Assembly: GCA_021802305.1 (NCBI GenBank)
Contig: JAKAAD010000064.1
Coordinates: 1 to 5,911 of the forward strand
Reading direction: 5' to 3'
DNA length: 5,911 bases
Origin: a bacterium
GTDB lineage: Bacteria; Chlamydiota; Chlamydiia; Chlamydiales; Rhabdochlamydiaceae
In this document: positions 1 to 5,856 of the stretch, piece after piece
Layout of the letters: each line of letters begins with the position of its first letter
Numbering within the stretch: the first letter of the stretch is position 1
The notes under the pieces: generated by a model
Told to the model about the DNA's origin: nothing
Databases searched by the model: none
What the model saw: only the letters and a program-made list of their open reading frames with translations
Made by a program: the position numbers and the translations under genes

Positions 1-897
1 CAACAGCAAAAAAAGTGGATTCACCATTCTGCCTGGCTTTTTTGGCTGCTCTTCGGCTCCTTTTTAGCTGCACTTTCTATCCGCATTTTCCTTATCCCTA
101 ATCACCTCATTGACGGTGGTGTCGTGGGAATTGCTCTGATTATTTCCCGTTTGTGGGGAGACTATCTCCTTTCTTGGATGCTCTTACTTCTCAACCTGCC
201 TTTCGTCTATCTTGCCATTACTTTGATCCGCAAAACATTTGTTTTGCACATGAGTATTGCTGTCATTGCTTTTTCTATATTTCTTGCCGTGTTGCGAGAT
301 GTACCTCCTTTTTTTGGAGATGTGCTCGAGGTCATTGTCTTTGGAGGTGCATTGCTAGGGATAGGCGCAGGGCTCATCATTCGAAATGGAGGTTGCGTGG
401 ACGGAACAGAAATCCTCGCCATCATCATCAACCGCAAAAAAGGAATCACCATTGGACAAGTGATCCTCGTCATTAATGTCTTTATTTTTGGCGCTTACGG
501 GTGGATTTTCCAGGATTGGCATGTAGCCCTTCGTTCACTCATGATTTATCTCGTAGCATTTAAAATGATGGATTTTGTCATTTCTGGCCTCGATGAATTG
601 AAATCTGTGTTGATCATTTCCTCAAAACCAAAAGAACTTGGAGAGCTTATCGTGCACCAGTTGGGTCTGGGACTCACTATTTTGCAAGGAAAAGGGGGAT
701 TTTCCGGAGATCTACGAGATATTCTCTTTGTCATTGTAGAACGCTTGGACCTTTCAGAACTCAAGGAAATCATTTTGCACGAAGATCCCAATGCATTTAT
801 GGCCGTAGAGGATTTACACGAGGTCGTTTATGGGAAACGCACCTATGCGCCCTATAAAAAACGACGTCGGCGTTTAAAGCTATCGACCGGTAAATGA
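1..897 (+). CDS. YitT family integral membrane protein with C-terminal DUF2179 domain (5' end outside window)
   Basis: The reading frame is open from base 1 to the TGA at 895-897 (298 residues). A GTG at 124 could look like a start, but the 41 codons before it read as normal family sequence (GSFLAALSIRIFLIPNHLIDGG, the first membrane helix and its conserved Pro/Gly-Gly turn), so the true start is left of the window, probably only a few codons away given the usual length of about 280-290. Several hydrophobic segments follow. The glycine-rich block near residues 122-136 (GAGLIIRNGGCVDGTE) is the YitT signature. Residues about 201-280 form the soluble DUF2179 domain (VLIISSKPKEL, GLTILQGKGGFSG, DPNAFMAVEDLHEVVYG). 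The protein ends in a strongly basic tail (KKRRRRLK). The family lies in the inner membrane and its substrate is unknown to me. The gene converges on rmlA and overlaps its 3' end by 18 bp, so it belongs to a different transcription unit. Confidence 0.9.
   Translation, partial: QQQKKWIHHSAWLFWLLFGSFLAALSIRIFLIPNHLIDGGVVGIALIISRLWGDYLLSWMLLLLNLPFVYLAITLIRKTFVLHMSIAVIAFSIFLAVLRDVPPFFGDVLEVIVFGGALLGIGAGLIIRNGGCVDGTEILAIIINRKKGITIGQVILVINVFIFGAYGWIFQDWHVALRSLMIYLVAFKMMDFVISGLDELKSVLIISSKPKELGELIVHQLGLGLTILQGKGGFSGDLRDILFVIVERLDLSELKEIILHEDPNAFMAVEDLHEVVYGKRTYAPYKKRRRRLKLSTGK
856..875 (-). terminator. Weak candidate intrinsic terminator of the rmlA end of the operon
   Basis: Just after the rmlA stop the minus strand reads AAACG (875-871), a 7-nt loop CCGACGT, CGTTT (863-859) and then more T, giving a run of six T overlapping the stem. 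The 5-bp stem contains only two G/C pairs, so it would be a weak terminator, but its place and T-run are right. It lies inside the coding sequence of the convergent yitT gene, where the A-run encodes the basic tail. Confidence 0.3.
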
Positions 898-1746
898 GCG
901 CAAATAATTTGCATAGTCTCCTCCTCCAAGCTTCTCGGCACGTCGTTGCACTATCTCCAGAGATACATATCCCATGTGATGTGCAATCTCTTCCAAACAC
1001 GCGATGCGCATGCCTTGGCGGTCTTGGATCGTCTTTACATAATCAGCGGCGCTATGTAGCGATTCAGGTGTACCCATGTCAAGCCATGCAAAACCGCGTT
1101 GGAAGAGATGTACTTGTAGCTCACCCTGTTGCAAATAGATGCAATTAATATCCGTAATTTCCAACTCCCCACGTGTAGAAGGTTTGATCTGTTTAGCAAT
1201 ATCAACGATTGTACTGTCATAAAAGTAGAGCCCCGTTACCGCATAACGCGATTGCGGAACTTTTGGTTTTTCTTCTATGCCAACAACGTTTCCTTGCGCA
1301 TCAAAGACGAGAACCCCATAACGCTGTGGATCTTTTACTTCACAAGCAAAAATCTGTGCCCCCGTTTGAAACCGCATTTGCGACGCAAGAAGCTTGGAAA
1401 GGTCATGGCCGTAAAAAAGATTGTCTCCCAAGATCAGCGCAACACTTTCTCCTTTAATAAATTGTTCTCCAATGAGAAATGCTTCTGCGATGCCGTTAGG
1501 ATGTTTTTGTATTGCATAGGATAAAGAGAGTCCGAATTCATCTCCTGAACCAAACAGTTGCTCAATGCGGGGAAGATCTTCAGGTGTAGAGATGACGAGG
1601 ATTTCCCGAATTCCTGCTTGCATGAGCACGGCAAGGGGATAATAAATCATGGGCTTATCATAGACAGGAAGAAGCTGCTTACAGACACCCAAAGTAATGG
1701 GATGGAGTCTCGTCCCTTTCCCTCCTGCGAGCACGATACCTTTCAT
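880..1746 (-). CDS. rmlA: Glucose-1-phosphate thymidylyltransferase (dTDP-glucose synthase)
   Basis: Cytosolic enzyme that joins glucose-1-phosphate and dTTP to give dTDP-glucose and pyrophosphate, the first step to dTDP-rhamnose and related surface sugars. 288 residues, normal for the family. Visible motifs: nucleotide-binding loop GGKGTRLHPIT (8-18), KQLLPVYDKPMIYYPL (23-38), LGDNLFYGHDL (106-116) with metal-binding D108, EEKP (158-161), AVTGLYFYD (169-177), RGELEITDINCIYL (192-205) and WLDMGTPESL (221-230) with the second metal ligand D223. The ATG at 1746 is chosen because it starts right at the family N-terminus and forms an ATGA overlap with the accC stop; a frame extension to a TTG at 1776 adds ten unlike residues. 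No Shine-Dalgarno is seen, so translation probably depends on accC coupling. The loop PNGIAEAF (83-90) differs from the usual PDGLAQAF. No rmlB, rmlC or rmlD lies in the window, so the end product is unknown; another NDP-sugar pyrophosphorylase specificity is possible but less likely. Confidence 0.9.
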   Translation of the reverse strand: MKGIVLAGGKGTRLHPITLGVCKQLLPVYDKPMIYYPLAVLMQAGIREILVISTPEDLPRIEQLFGSGDEFGLSLSYAIQKHPNGIAEAFLIGEQFIKGESVALILGDNLFYGHDLSKLLASQMRFQTGAQIFACEVKDPQRYGVLVFDAQGNVVGIEEKPKVPQSRYAVTGLYFYDSTIVDIAKQIKPSTRGELEITDINCIYLQQGELQVHLFQRGFAWLDMGTPESLHSAADYVKTIQDRQGMRIACLEEIAHHMGYVSLEIVQRRAEKLGGGDYANYLRSFTGR

Positions 1747-3116
1747 TCTTCGCGTCCAACAGGCTCGAATGTACAACCTTCTTGCAAAAGGTGGTCGATG
1801 TAGGTAATTGCATAATCATTGTGTACTACTTTAGGATCTTCCAGCATGTAGAGATGAAAAGGAATGGTTGAGTGCACTCCACCGATGTGAAATTCTTTCA
1901 AAGCGCGCTTTCCTACAGCCATTGCCTCTTTGCGATCTCTCCCTTTGACGATGAGCTTTGCAATCATGGAATCGTAATGAGGTGGTATGCGATATCCAGA
2001 GTAGCAGCTGCTATCGACGCGTACATGGGGCCCTCCAGGTGCGATGTAATATTCGAGAAGGCCGGGAGAAGGGGCAAAATTTTTAGCAGGATTTTCTGCA
2101 TTGATGCGAAATTGCATGACATGGCCCTTCGCAGTCACATCTTTTTGTTTAATTTTTAACGCTTCACCTCGTGCAATGCGAATCTGTTCTCGCACGAGAT
2201 CAATTCCGGTGAGTTCTTCTGTAACAGTATGTTCTACTTGGATGCGCGTGTTTACTTCCATAAAATAAAAATTTTGTTTCGCATCGAGAAGAAATTCCAC
2301 AGTCCCTACAGAATGATATTTTGCCCCGTGTGCGATCGCAACGGCCGCTTCTCCCATTTTTTTTCGCAATGCAGGAGTTAAAATAGGGCTCGGAGCCTCT
2401 TCTATGAGTTTTTGACGTCTTCTCTGCAGGGTGCAATCTCTTTCCCCCAAATAGACAATATTCCCATGCTTATCTGCAAGCACCTGGATCTCAATATGTC
2501 GAGGATTTATAATCATTTTCTCGAGATAGACATCTGGATTATTAAAACTCGCTTCTGCTTCTGCTCTTGCTGTTGCAAATTGGCGCGCAAATTCTTCAGG
2601 ATCTTGAACAATGCGAATCCCTTTCCCCCCTCCCCCAGCAACAGCTTTAATGAGTAGAGGAAATCCAATCTCTTTTGCAAGGTTAAATCCCTTTTTTACA
2701 TCAGAAACGACTCCATCAGAGCCAGGAATTACAGGACAATGTACACTTTTCGCAATCTCCTTGGCTTTAGCCTTATCTCCTAACAATGCAATGGTCTCTG
2801 CAGAGGGACCGATGAAATTGAGCCCACAACTTTCGCAAATCGAAGCAAACCCTGCATTTTCAGATAAAAATCCGTATCCAGGGTGAAGTGCATCTGCATG
2901 TGTCACTTCGCAAGCAGAAAGGATATTTGCTATCTTAAGGTAAGACCTTGCAGCAGGAGCTTCTCCCACGCAAATAGCTTCGTCTGCATGCAAAACATGG
3001 AGCGCTTCGCTATCTGCTTGTGAATAGACAGCTACAGTGCGAAGACCTAGATCATGGCAAGCGCGAATGATGCGTACAGCGATCTCTCCGCGATTTGCAA
3101 TCAATACCTTATGCAT
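1743..3116 (-). CDS. accC: Biotin carboxylase subunit of acetyl-CoA carboxylase
   Basis: Cytosolic ATP-grasp enzyme that carboxylates the biotin on AccB with bicarbonate and ATP; the carboxyltransferase (AccA/AccD), not in this window, passes the carboxyl to acetyl-CoA to form malonyl-CoA for fatty acid synthesis. 457 residues, close to the usual 445-455. N-terminal domain begins KVLIANRGEIAVRIIRA (3-19) and includes HPGYGFLSEN (78-87). The ATP-grasp part has K157, the glycine-rich loop GGGGKG (161-166), EKM (199-201), H207, ERDC (225-228) and the active-site MEVNTRIQVEH (286-296) with R291, Q293 and E295. The C-terminal domain has RINAENP (337-343), SPG (350-352) and PPHYDSMIAKLI (378-389). 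The QRRHQK motif reads QRRRQK (231-236), with Arg at the usual His. The ATG lies 1 nt after the accB stop with no Shine-Dalgarno, suggesting coupling; its TGA overlaps the rmlA ATG. The extra C-terminal residues after DHLLQEG are unremarkable. Confidence 0.97.
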   Translation of the reverse strand: MHKVLIANRGEIAVRIIRACHDLGLRTVAVYSQADSEALHVLHADEAICVGEAPAARSYLKIANILSACEVTHADALHPGYGFLSENAGFASICESCGLNFIGPSAETIALLGDKAKAKEIAKSVHCPVIPGSDGVVSDVKKGFNLAKEIGFPLLIKAVAGGGGKGIRIVQDPEEFARQFATARAEAEASFNNPDVYLEKMIINPRHIEIQVLADKHGNIVYLGERDCTLQRRRQKLIEEAPSPILTPALRKKMGEAAVAIAHGAKYHSVGTVEFLLDAKQNFYFMEVNTRIQVEHTVTEELTGIDLVREQIRIARGEALKIKQKDVTAKGHVMQFRINAENPAKNFAPSPGLLEYYIAPGGPHVRVDSSCYSGYRIPPHYDSMIAKLIVKGRDRKEAMAVGKRALKEFHIGGVHSTIPFHLYMLEDPKVVHNDYAITYIDHLLQEGCTFEPVGREE

Positions 3117-3117
3117 A

Positions 3118-3597
3118 TCACGATTGTGTTTCGATTACGCGAAACATTTTTGAATTAAATTCCACAGGATGTGCATTCTCCACTAAAATTTCGACGATCT
3201 TTCCACGCATCCCCGCTTTTACTTCGTTCATTACTTTCATTGCTTCAATGATTCCTACAACCGTATTTTCATCCACGATATCCCCCGGCTTGACATAGGG
3301 AGGATCTTCCGGAGACGAACTCGCATAAAATGTTCCTACAAGGGGGGCGAGTATGTACTTTCCTTCTTCCTCAGATTTTTCTTGTGCGGATTTGGGGACA
3401 AGAGGGGAAGGCACAGGCGGATGGAATTCTCCTTCTCGAGAGAAAGAAAGTGGCCTAGGCGGTGCATGCTCGTGAGTATTTCTTTCTTCATGCATCTCGA
3501 GATGGATCTCTTGCCCAGATTTTTCCTTAAACGAGAGTTTTTTGATTCTCGCTCTTCCCATGGCAGCCATGAGTTCTTTAATCTGTTTCAAATCCAT
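3118..3597 (-). CDS. accB: Biotin carboxyl carrier protein of acetyl-CoA carboxylase
   Basis: Carrier protein whose lysine-bound biotin swings between the biotin carboxylase AccC, encoded next, and the carboxyltransferase. 159 residues, typical. Residues 1-36 form the N-terminal part common to BCCPs (MDLKQIKELM). Residues about 37-79 are a Pro/Glu/Ser-rich flexible linker with a His-rich start. The biotinyl domain begins at about 80 (YILAPLVGTFY). It contains the SSPEDPPYVKPGD segment matching the 'thumb' region of acetyl-CoA carboxylase BCCPs, and the biotinylation motif EAMKVMNE with target K121. It closes with HPVEFNSKMFRVIE. The thumb-like insertion and the adjoining accC favour acetyl-CoA carboxylase over a decarboxylase or pyruvate carboxylase carrier. 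The start is backed by a good ribosome binding site (AAGGAG, 6 nt before ATG). It follows efp by 23 nt, the widest gap in the operon, and precedes accC by 1 nt. Confidence 0.96.
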   Translation of the reverse strand: MDLKQIKELMAAMGRARIKKLSFKEKSGQEIHLEMHEERNTHEHAPPRPLSFSREGEFHPPVPSPLVPKSAQEKSEEEGKYILAPLVGTFYASSSPEDPPYVKPGDIVDENTVVGIIEAMKVMNEVKAGMRGKIVEILVENAHPVEFNSKMFRVIETQS

Positions 3598-3603
3598 AAG
3601 AGA

Positions 3604-3609
3604 CTCCTT
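3604..3609 (-). promoter_or_regulatory. Ribosome binding site of accB
   Basis: On the minus strand the sequence reads AAGGAG, followed by TCTCTT and the accB ATG. This is a near-perfect Shine-Dalgarno at 6 nt spacing in the 23-nt efp/accB gap. It fixes the accB start and lets accB be translated independently of efp, unlike accC and rmlA, which have no such site. Confidence 0.75.
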
Positions 3610-3620
3610 CAGAGGGAGAT

Positions 3621-4175
3621 CTACACCCTCTGCACGTACTCGTTAGCAAAGACATCTACTTTAATGATGTCGCCTGTTTCTATAAACATCGGAACGTGGA
3701 CTTTTGCTCCCGTCTCTAAAACAGCAACCTTGGTAGCACCTGCAGCAGAAGCTCCGGAAGCTTCCTCTATTTTGACGACCATAAGCTCTAAAAATTGCGG
3801 AAGTTCGATGGAGAGAATTGCATCTCCATAAGACATTGCTTTTACTTCGATCCCTTCTTTGAGATAGTTCACCTTATCGCTCAAGATATTCGCTGGGATA
3901 AGAACTTGTTCAAAATTGTCGATATCAAGGAACAGATAACCCGGTTTCTCGGGGTATAAAAACTCTAAACGCCGCTCGGCAAGAGAAACTTCTTCTAATG
4001 TCTGCTGCAGCTTAAAACTCTTTTCAACGGTTTCTTCTGTTAACAAATTTTTGATTTTTGCCTTGATGAAAGGAGTTCCTTTGGGAACGGTTACTTTAAT
4101 GGCACTTTCGACGCGATAGACTTTACCGTCTAACGCAATGGTCATTCCGGGGCTGATGTGTTGACTTGCGATCAT
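3621..4175 (-). CDS. efp: Elongation factor P, divergent chlamydial-type paralogue
   Basis: Cytosolic factor that binds between the ribosomal P and E sites and speeds peptide-bond formation at polyproline stretches. 184 residues, a normal EF-P length with three beta-barrel domains. Domain I covers about 1-64 (ISPGMTIALDGKVYRVES), domain II about 65-128 (YLFLDIDNFEQ, ELPQFLELMV at its end), and domain III to the C-terminus (LETGAKVHVPMFIETGDIIKVD, ending NEYVQRV). The tip of domain I reads VPKGTPF (30-36) instead of the common PGKGQAF; K32 aligns with the modified lysine K34 of E. coli EF-P. Domain III has DVFANEY where DTRTGEY is usual. From memory, C. trachomatis has two EF-P genes and the one at this locus (CT122) is similarly unusual, so a more canonical copy may exist elsewhere in this genome. 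The start matches the family N-terminus; the ATG is 9 nt after the yvcK stop, with no evident Shine-Dalgarno. Confidence 0.93.
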   Translation of the reverse strand: MIASQHISPGMTIALDGKVYRVESAIKVTVPKGTPFIKAKIKNLLTEETVEKSFKLQQTLEEVSLAERRLEFLYPEKPGYLFLDIDNFEQVLIPANILSDKVNYLKEGIEVKAMSYGDAILSIELPQFLELMVVKIEEASGASAAGATKVAVLETGAKVHVPMFIETGDIIKVDVFANEYVQRV

Positions 4176-4184
4176 TAGTAGAGA

Positions 4185-5147
4185 TTATAAATGATTTACG
4201 ATTTCCATGAGCACATGCGCAAGCTTTTTGGGATCATGACGAATGAGATTCCTTTTGAGCAAATCCTTTTTCATTGCCTCTTTTGGATCGCCCAAAAGCG
4301 GAGCAACCACTACGCGTTCTTCATCGAGATCATTCCTTACTATCTCCCCTTCTTCTGCGTAAAGCGCAACAAGCTCTGGGTCTGGATGTTGCGTATTCAC
4401 TACAATGAAATCAAAGATATCTTTACTAATGTAGCGGGTGAGCTCTTTTACGTAATGGCTCACTTTAAATCCCGTTGTCTGTCCTTTGCGATTCATGAGA
4501 TTGGCAACAAAAACCTTTTTCGCCGGTGCATTTCGCAACGCATCGCAGACCCCCTCGACCAGGAGATTTGGAATGAGCGACGTATGCAACCCTCCCGGTC
4601 CAAGCACGATCAAATCAGCATGCAAAATTTCGTGAATGGCGTGTGGATTACATTCCGCGATCGGTTCTAAATACATGCTTTTGTATCCCTGATCAATTTC
4701 TTGAGAAAGATAAATCTCCCTTTCTCCTTCCAATAATTTCCGATTGTTGAGGAGCATTTTTAATCGAACCTCATGCGTTGTCACGGGAATGACTTTCCCA
4801 TTGATGAAGAGAATTTTTCCCATTTCTTCCACCGCTTTTTCAAAACTACCGGTCACTTTTTCGAGAGCAGAGAGGAAAAGATTGCCAAAACTGTGTCCTT
4901 CCAAGCCCCCATTTTCAAAGCGATAGTTCATGAGAGAGCGCATTAAGTTGGAAGAGTTTGACAGCGCAACAAGGCATTGTCTTACATCTCCCGGCGGAAG
5001 CACACCTAACTCATCGCGAAGGATTCCAGTACTTCCTCCATCATCTGCCATCGAAACAATGGCACAAATTTCCACAGGGTAGTTTTTTAATCCTCTGAGC
5101 ACGGAAAAATTTCCTGTTCCCCCTCCCATCACTACAACCCTTTTCAC
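4185..5147 (-). CDS. yvcK: YvcK/GlmR family protein (CofD-like, UPF0052), UDP-sugar-binding regulator of carbon use and envelope
   Basis: 320 residues, the normal YvcK size. Rossmann-like N-terminus VVVMGGGTGNFSVLRGL (4-20), the family-defining SMADDGGSTGILRDELGVLPPGDVRQCL (two adjoining motifs, 32-41 and 42-59), GHSFGNL (84-90), LGPGGLHTSLIPNLL (182-196) and NLMNRKGQTTGF (216-227). In Bacillus subtilis and relatives, YvcK (GlmR) is cytosolic, binds UDP-GlcNAc or UDP-glucose, is needed for growth on gluconeogenic carbon sources and supports cell-wall synthesis; that this copy does the same is inference. The start is GTG at 5147: it overlaps the rpe TGA as GTGA, begins at the family N-terminus (MKRVVVMGGG) and has a strong ribosome binding site. 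The fold is shared with CofD, but the short N-terminal motif set and bacterial context fit YvcK, not 2-phospho-L-lactate transferase. I recall no gene at this position in Chlamydia trachomatis, making it a lineage-specific member of the operon. Confidence 0.93.
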   Translation of the reverse strand: MKRVVVMGGGTGNFSVLRGLKNYPVEICAIVSMADDGGSTGILRDELGVLPPGDVRQCLVALSNSSNLMRSLMNYRFENGGLEGHSFGNLFLSALEKVTGSFEKAVEEMGKILFINGKVIPVTTHEVRLKMLLNNRKLLEGEREIYLSQEIDQGYKSMYLEPIAECNPHAIHEILHADLIVLGPGGLHTSLIPNLLVEGVCDALRNAPAKKVFVANLMNRKGQTTGFKVSHYVKELTRYISKDIFDFIVVNTQHPDPELVALYAEEGEIVRNDLDEERVVVAPLLGDPKEAMKKDLLKRNLIRHDPKKLAHVLMEIVNHL

Positions 5148-5815
5148 TGTTTTGCACTCCTCAATTCATGGATTGCTTGTTTCATATTTTTATGTGCAAA
5201 GAGATATGTTCCGGATACGAGCACATTGGCACCGGATTCTATGCAAAGTTTCGACGTCTCAGGAGTAATACCGCCATCGACTTGAATGAGAAATTTTTTA
5301 TCTTTCTCATCCAGCCCTAATTTCACACAAGCTTCGCGTGTGAAACGAACCTTTTTGAGTACCTCGGACATAAAAGATTGTCCTCCAAAGCCGGGGTGCA
5401 CTGTCATGAGAAGGATGAGATCACATGCTCGCAAAAACTTGGGCACAATGGTTTCCGTCGTCTCCGGACAAAAAGCAAGACCAGCCTGAACATTGCATTT
5501 ATGAATGTAATCTAATGTATCCTCTACATCTTCTGTCGCTTCAAAATGAATAATGATGCGATCCGCACCTGCAGCAACGAACTGTTCAATATAATCAAAT
5601 GGATTGTACATCATGAGATGTACATCGAGAAACAAATCCGTTGCCCTGTTGATAGCACTCACCACCTTTGGACCAAAGGTAAGATTGGGGACGAAATGCC
5701 CATCCATGACATCGATGTGCATTGCATCTGCACCTGCTTCTGTTATGCGTTTTGCTTCTTCGGCTAAACGGCCAAAATCTCCAGATAAAATCGATGGCTC
5801 AACATAGATAGTCAT
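5144..5815 (-). CDS. rpe: Ribulose-phosphate 3-epimerase
   Basis: Cytosolic TIM-barrel enzyme that interconverts D-ribulose 5-phosphate and D-xylulose 5-phosphate in the pentose-phosphate pathway. 223 residues from the ATG at 5815, the usual length. N-terminal VEPSILSGDFGRL (5-17) matches the family IAPSILSADF. Metal and catalytic residues are visible: H33 and D35 in HIDVMDGHFVPNL (33-45), H66 in DVHLMM (64-69) and D180 in VDGGI (179-183). The phosphate-binding part includes HPGFGGQSF (140-148) and SGTYLF (201-206). The frame extends to a TTG at 5827 (adding MICC), but the ATG gives the family N-terminus. No Shine-Dalgarno precedes the ATG, and a candidate promoter lies very close upstream. 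It is the first gene of the minus-strand operon, and its TGA overlaps the yvcK GTG by 4 nt. The HIDVMDGHFVPNLTFGP block resembles the chlamydial enzyme as I remember it. Confidence 0.96.
   Translation of the reverse strand: MTIYVEPSILSGDFGRLAEEAKRITEAGADAMHIDVMDGHFVPNLTFGPKVVSAINRATDLFLDVHLMMYNPFDYIEQFVAAGADRIIIHFEATEDVEDTLDYIHKCNVQAGLAFCPETTETIVPKFLRACDLILLMTVHPGFGGQSFMSEVLKKVRFTREACVKLGLDEKDKKFLIQVDGGITPETSKLCIESGANVLVSGTYLFAHKNMKQAIHELRSAKQ
5157..5162 (-). promoter_or_regulatory. Ribosome binding site of yvcK
   Basis: The minus strand reads GAGGAG, then 9 nt (TGCAAAACA), then the GTG of yvcK. It lies inside the end of the rpe coding sequence. It is one of only two clear Shine-Dalgarno sequences in the operon and is the main evidence that the GTG at 5147 is the true start. 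Confidence 0.75.
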
Positions 5816-5826
5816 GCAGCAAATCA

Positions 5827-5856
5827 ATTATGTATAGAATGCCTAACAAAAATCAA
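5827..5856 (-). promoter_or_regulatory. Candidate promoter of the rpe-yvcK-efp-accB-accC-rmlA operon
   Basis: On the minus strand a -35-like TTGATT (5856-5851) is followed after 18 nt by a -10-like CATAAT (5832-5827). Both match the housekeeping sigma consensus at 4-5 of 6 positions. The -10 box ends only 11 nt before the rpe ATG, so a start about 6 nt downstream would leave a 5' leader of only a few bases, which agrees with the absence of a Shine-Dalgarno. Short AT-rich matches arise easily by chance, and the promoter may lie further upstream. Confidence 0.35.

Noticed and set aside
124..126. GTG at 124 as the start of the YitT gene.
   Set aside because: The frame is open to base 1 and codons 1-41 encode the first membrane segment and conserved turn of the family.
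1747..1776. TTG start at 1776 for rmlA, adding ten residues.
   Set aside because: The added residues do not resemble RmlA; ATG 1746 matches the family start and the coupled ATGA overlap.
880..4175. rmlA and efp in one operon suggest rhamnosylation of EF-P (EarP uses dTDP-rhamnose).
   Set aside because: EarP modifies an arginine at the EF-P tip; this EF-P has lysine (K32). No earP or rmlBCD is visible in the window.
4191..4670. 159-codon plus-strand frame opposite yvcK, and similar long plus-strand frames at 1129-1524 and 3382-3831.
   Set aside because: They lie fully antisense to well-supported conserved genes, have no recognisable domain and show compositions expected of shadow frames.
4185..5147. 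Annotation as CofD, 2-phospho-L-lactate transferase of coenzyme F420 synthesis.
   Set aside because: The fold is related, but the motif set and size fit YvcK/GlmR, and there are no F420 genes nearby.
5816..5827. TTG start at 5827 for rpe, adding four residues.
   Set aside because: The ATG at 5815 gives the family N-terminus; the extension MICC is unlike Rpe proteins and has no ribosome binding site.
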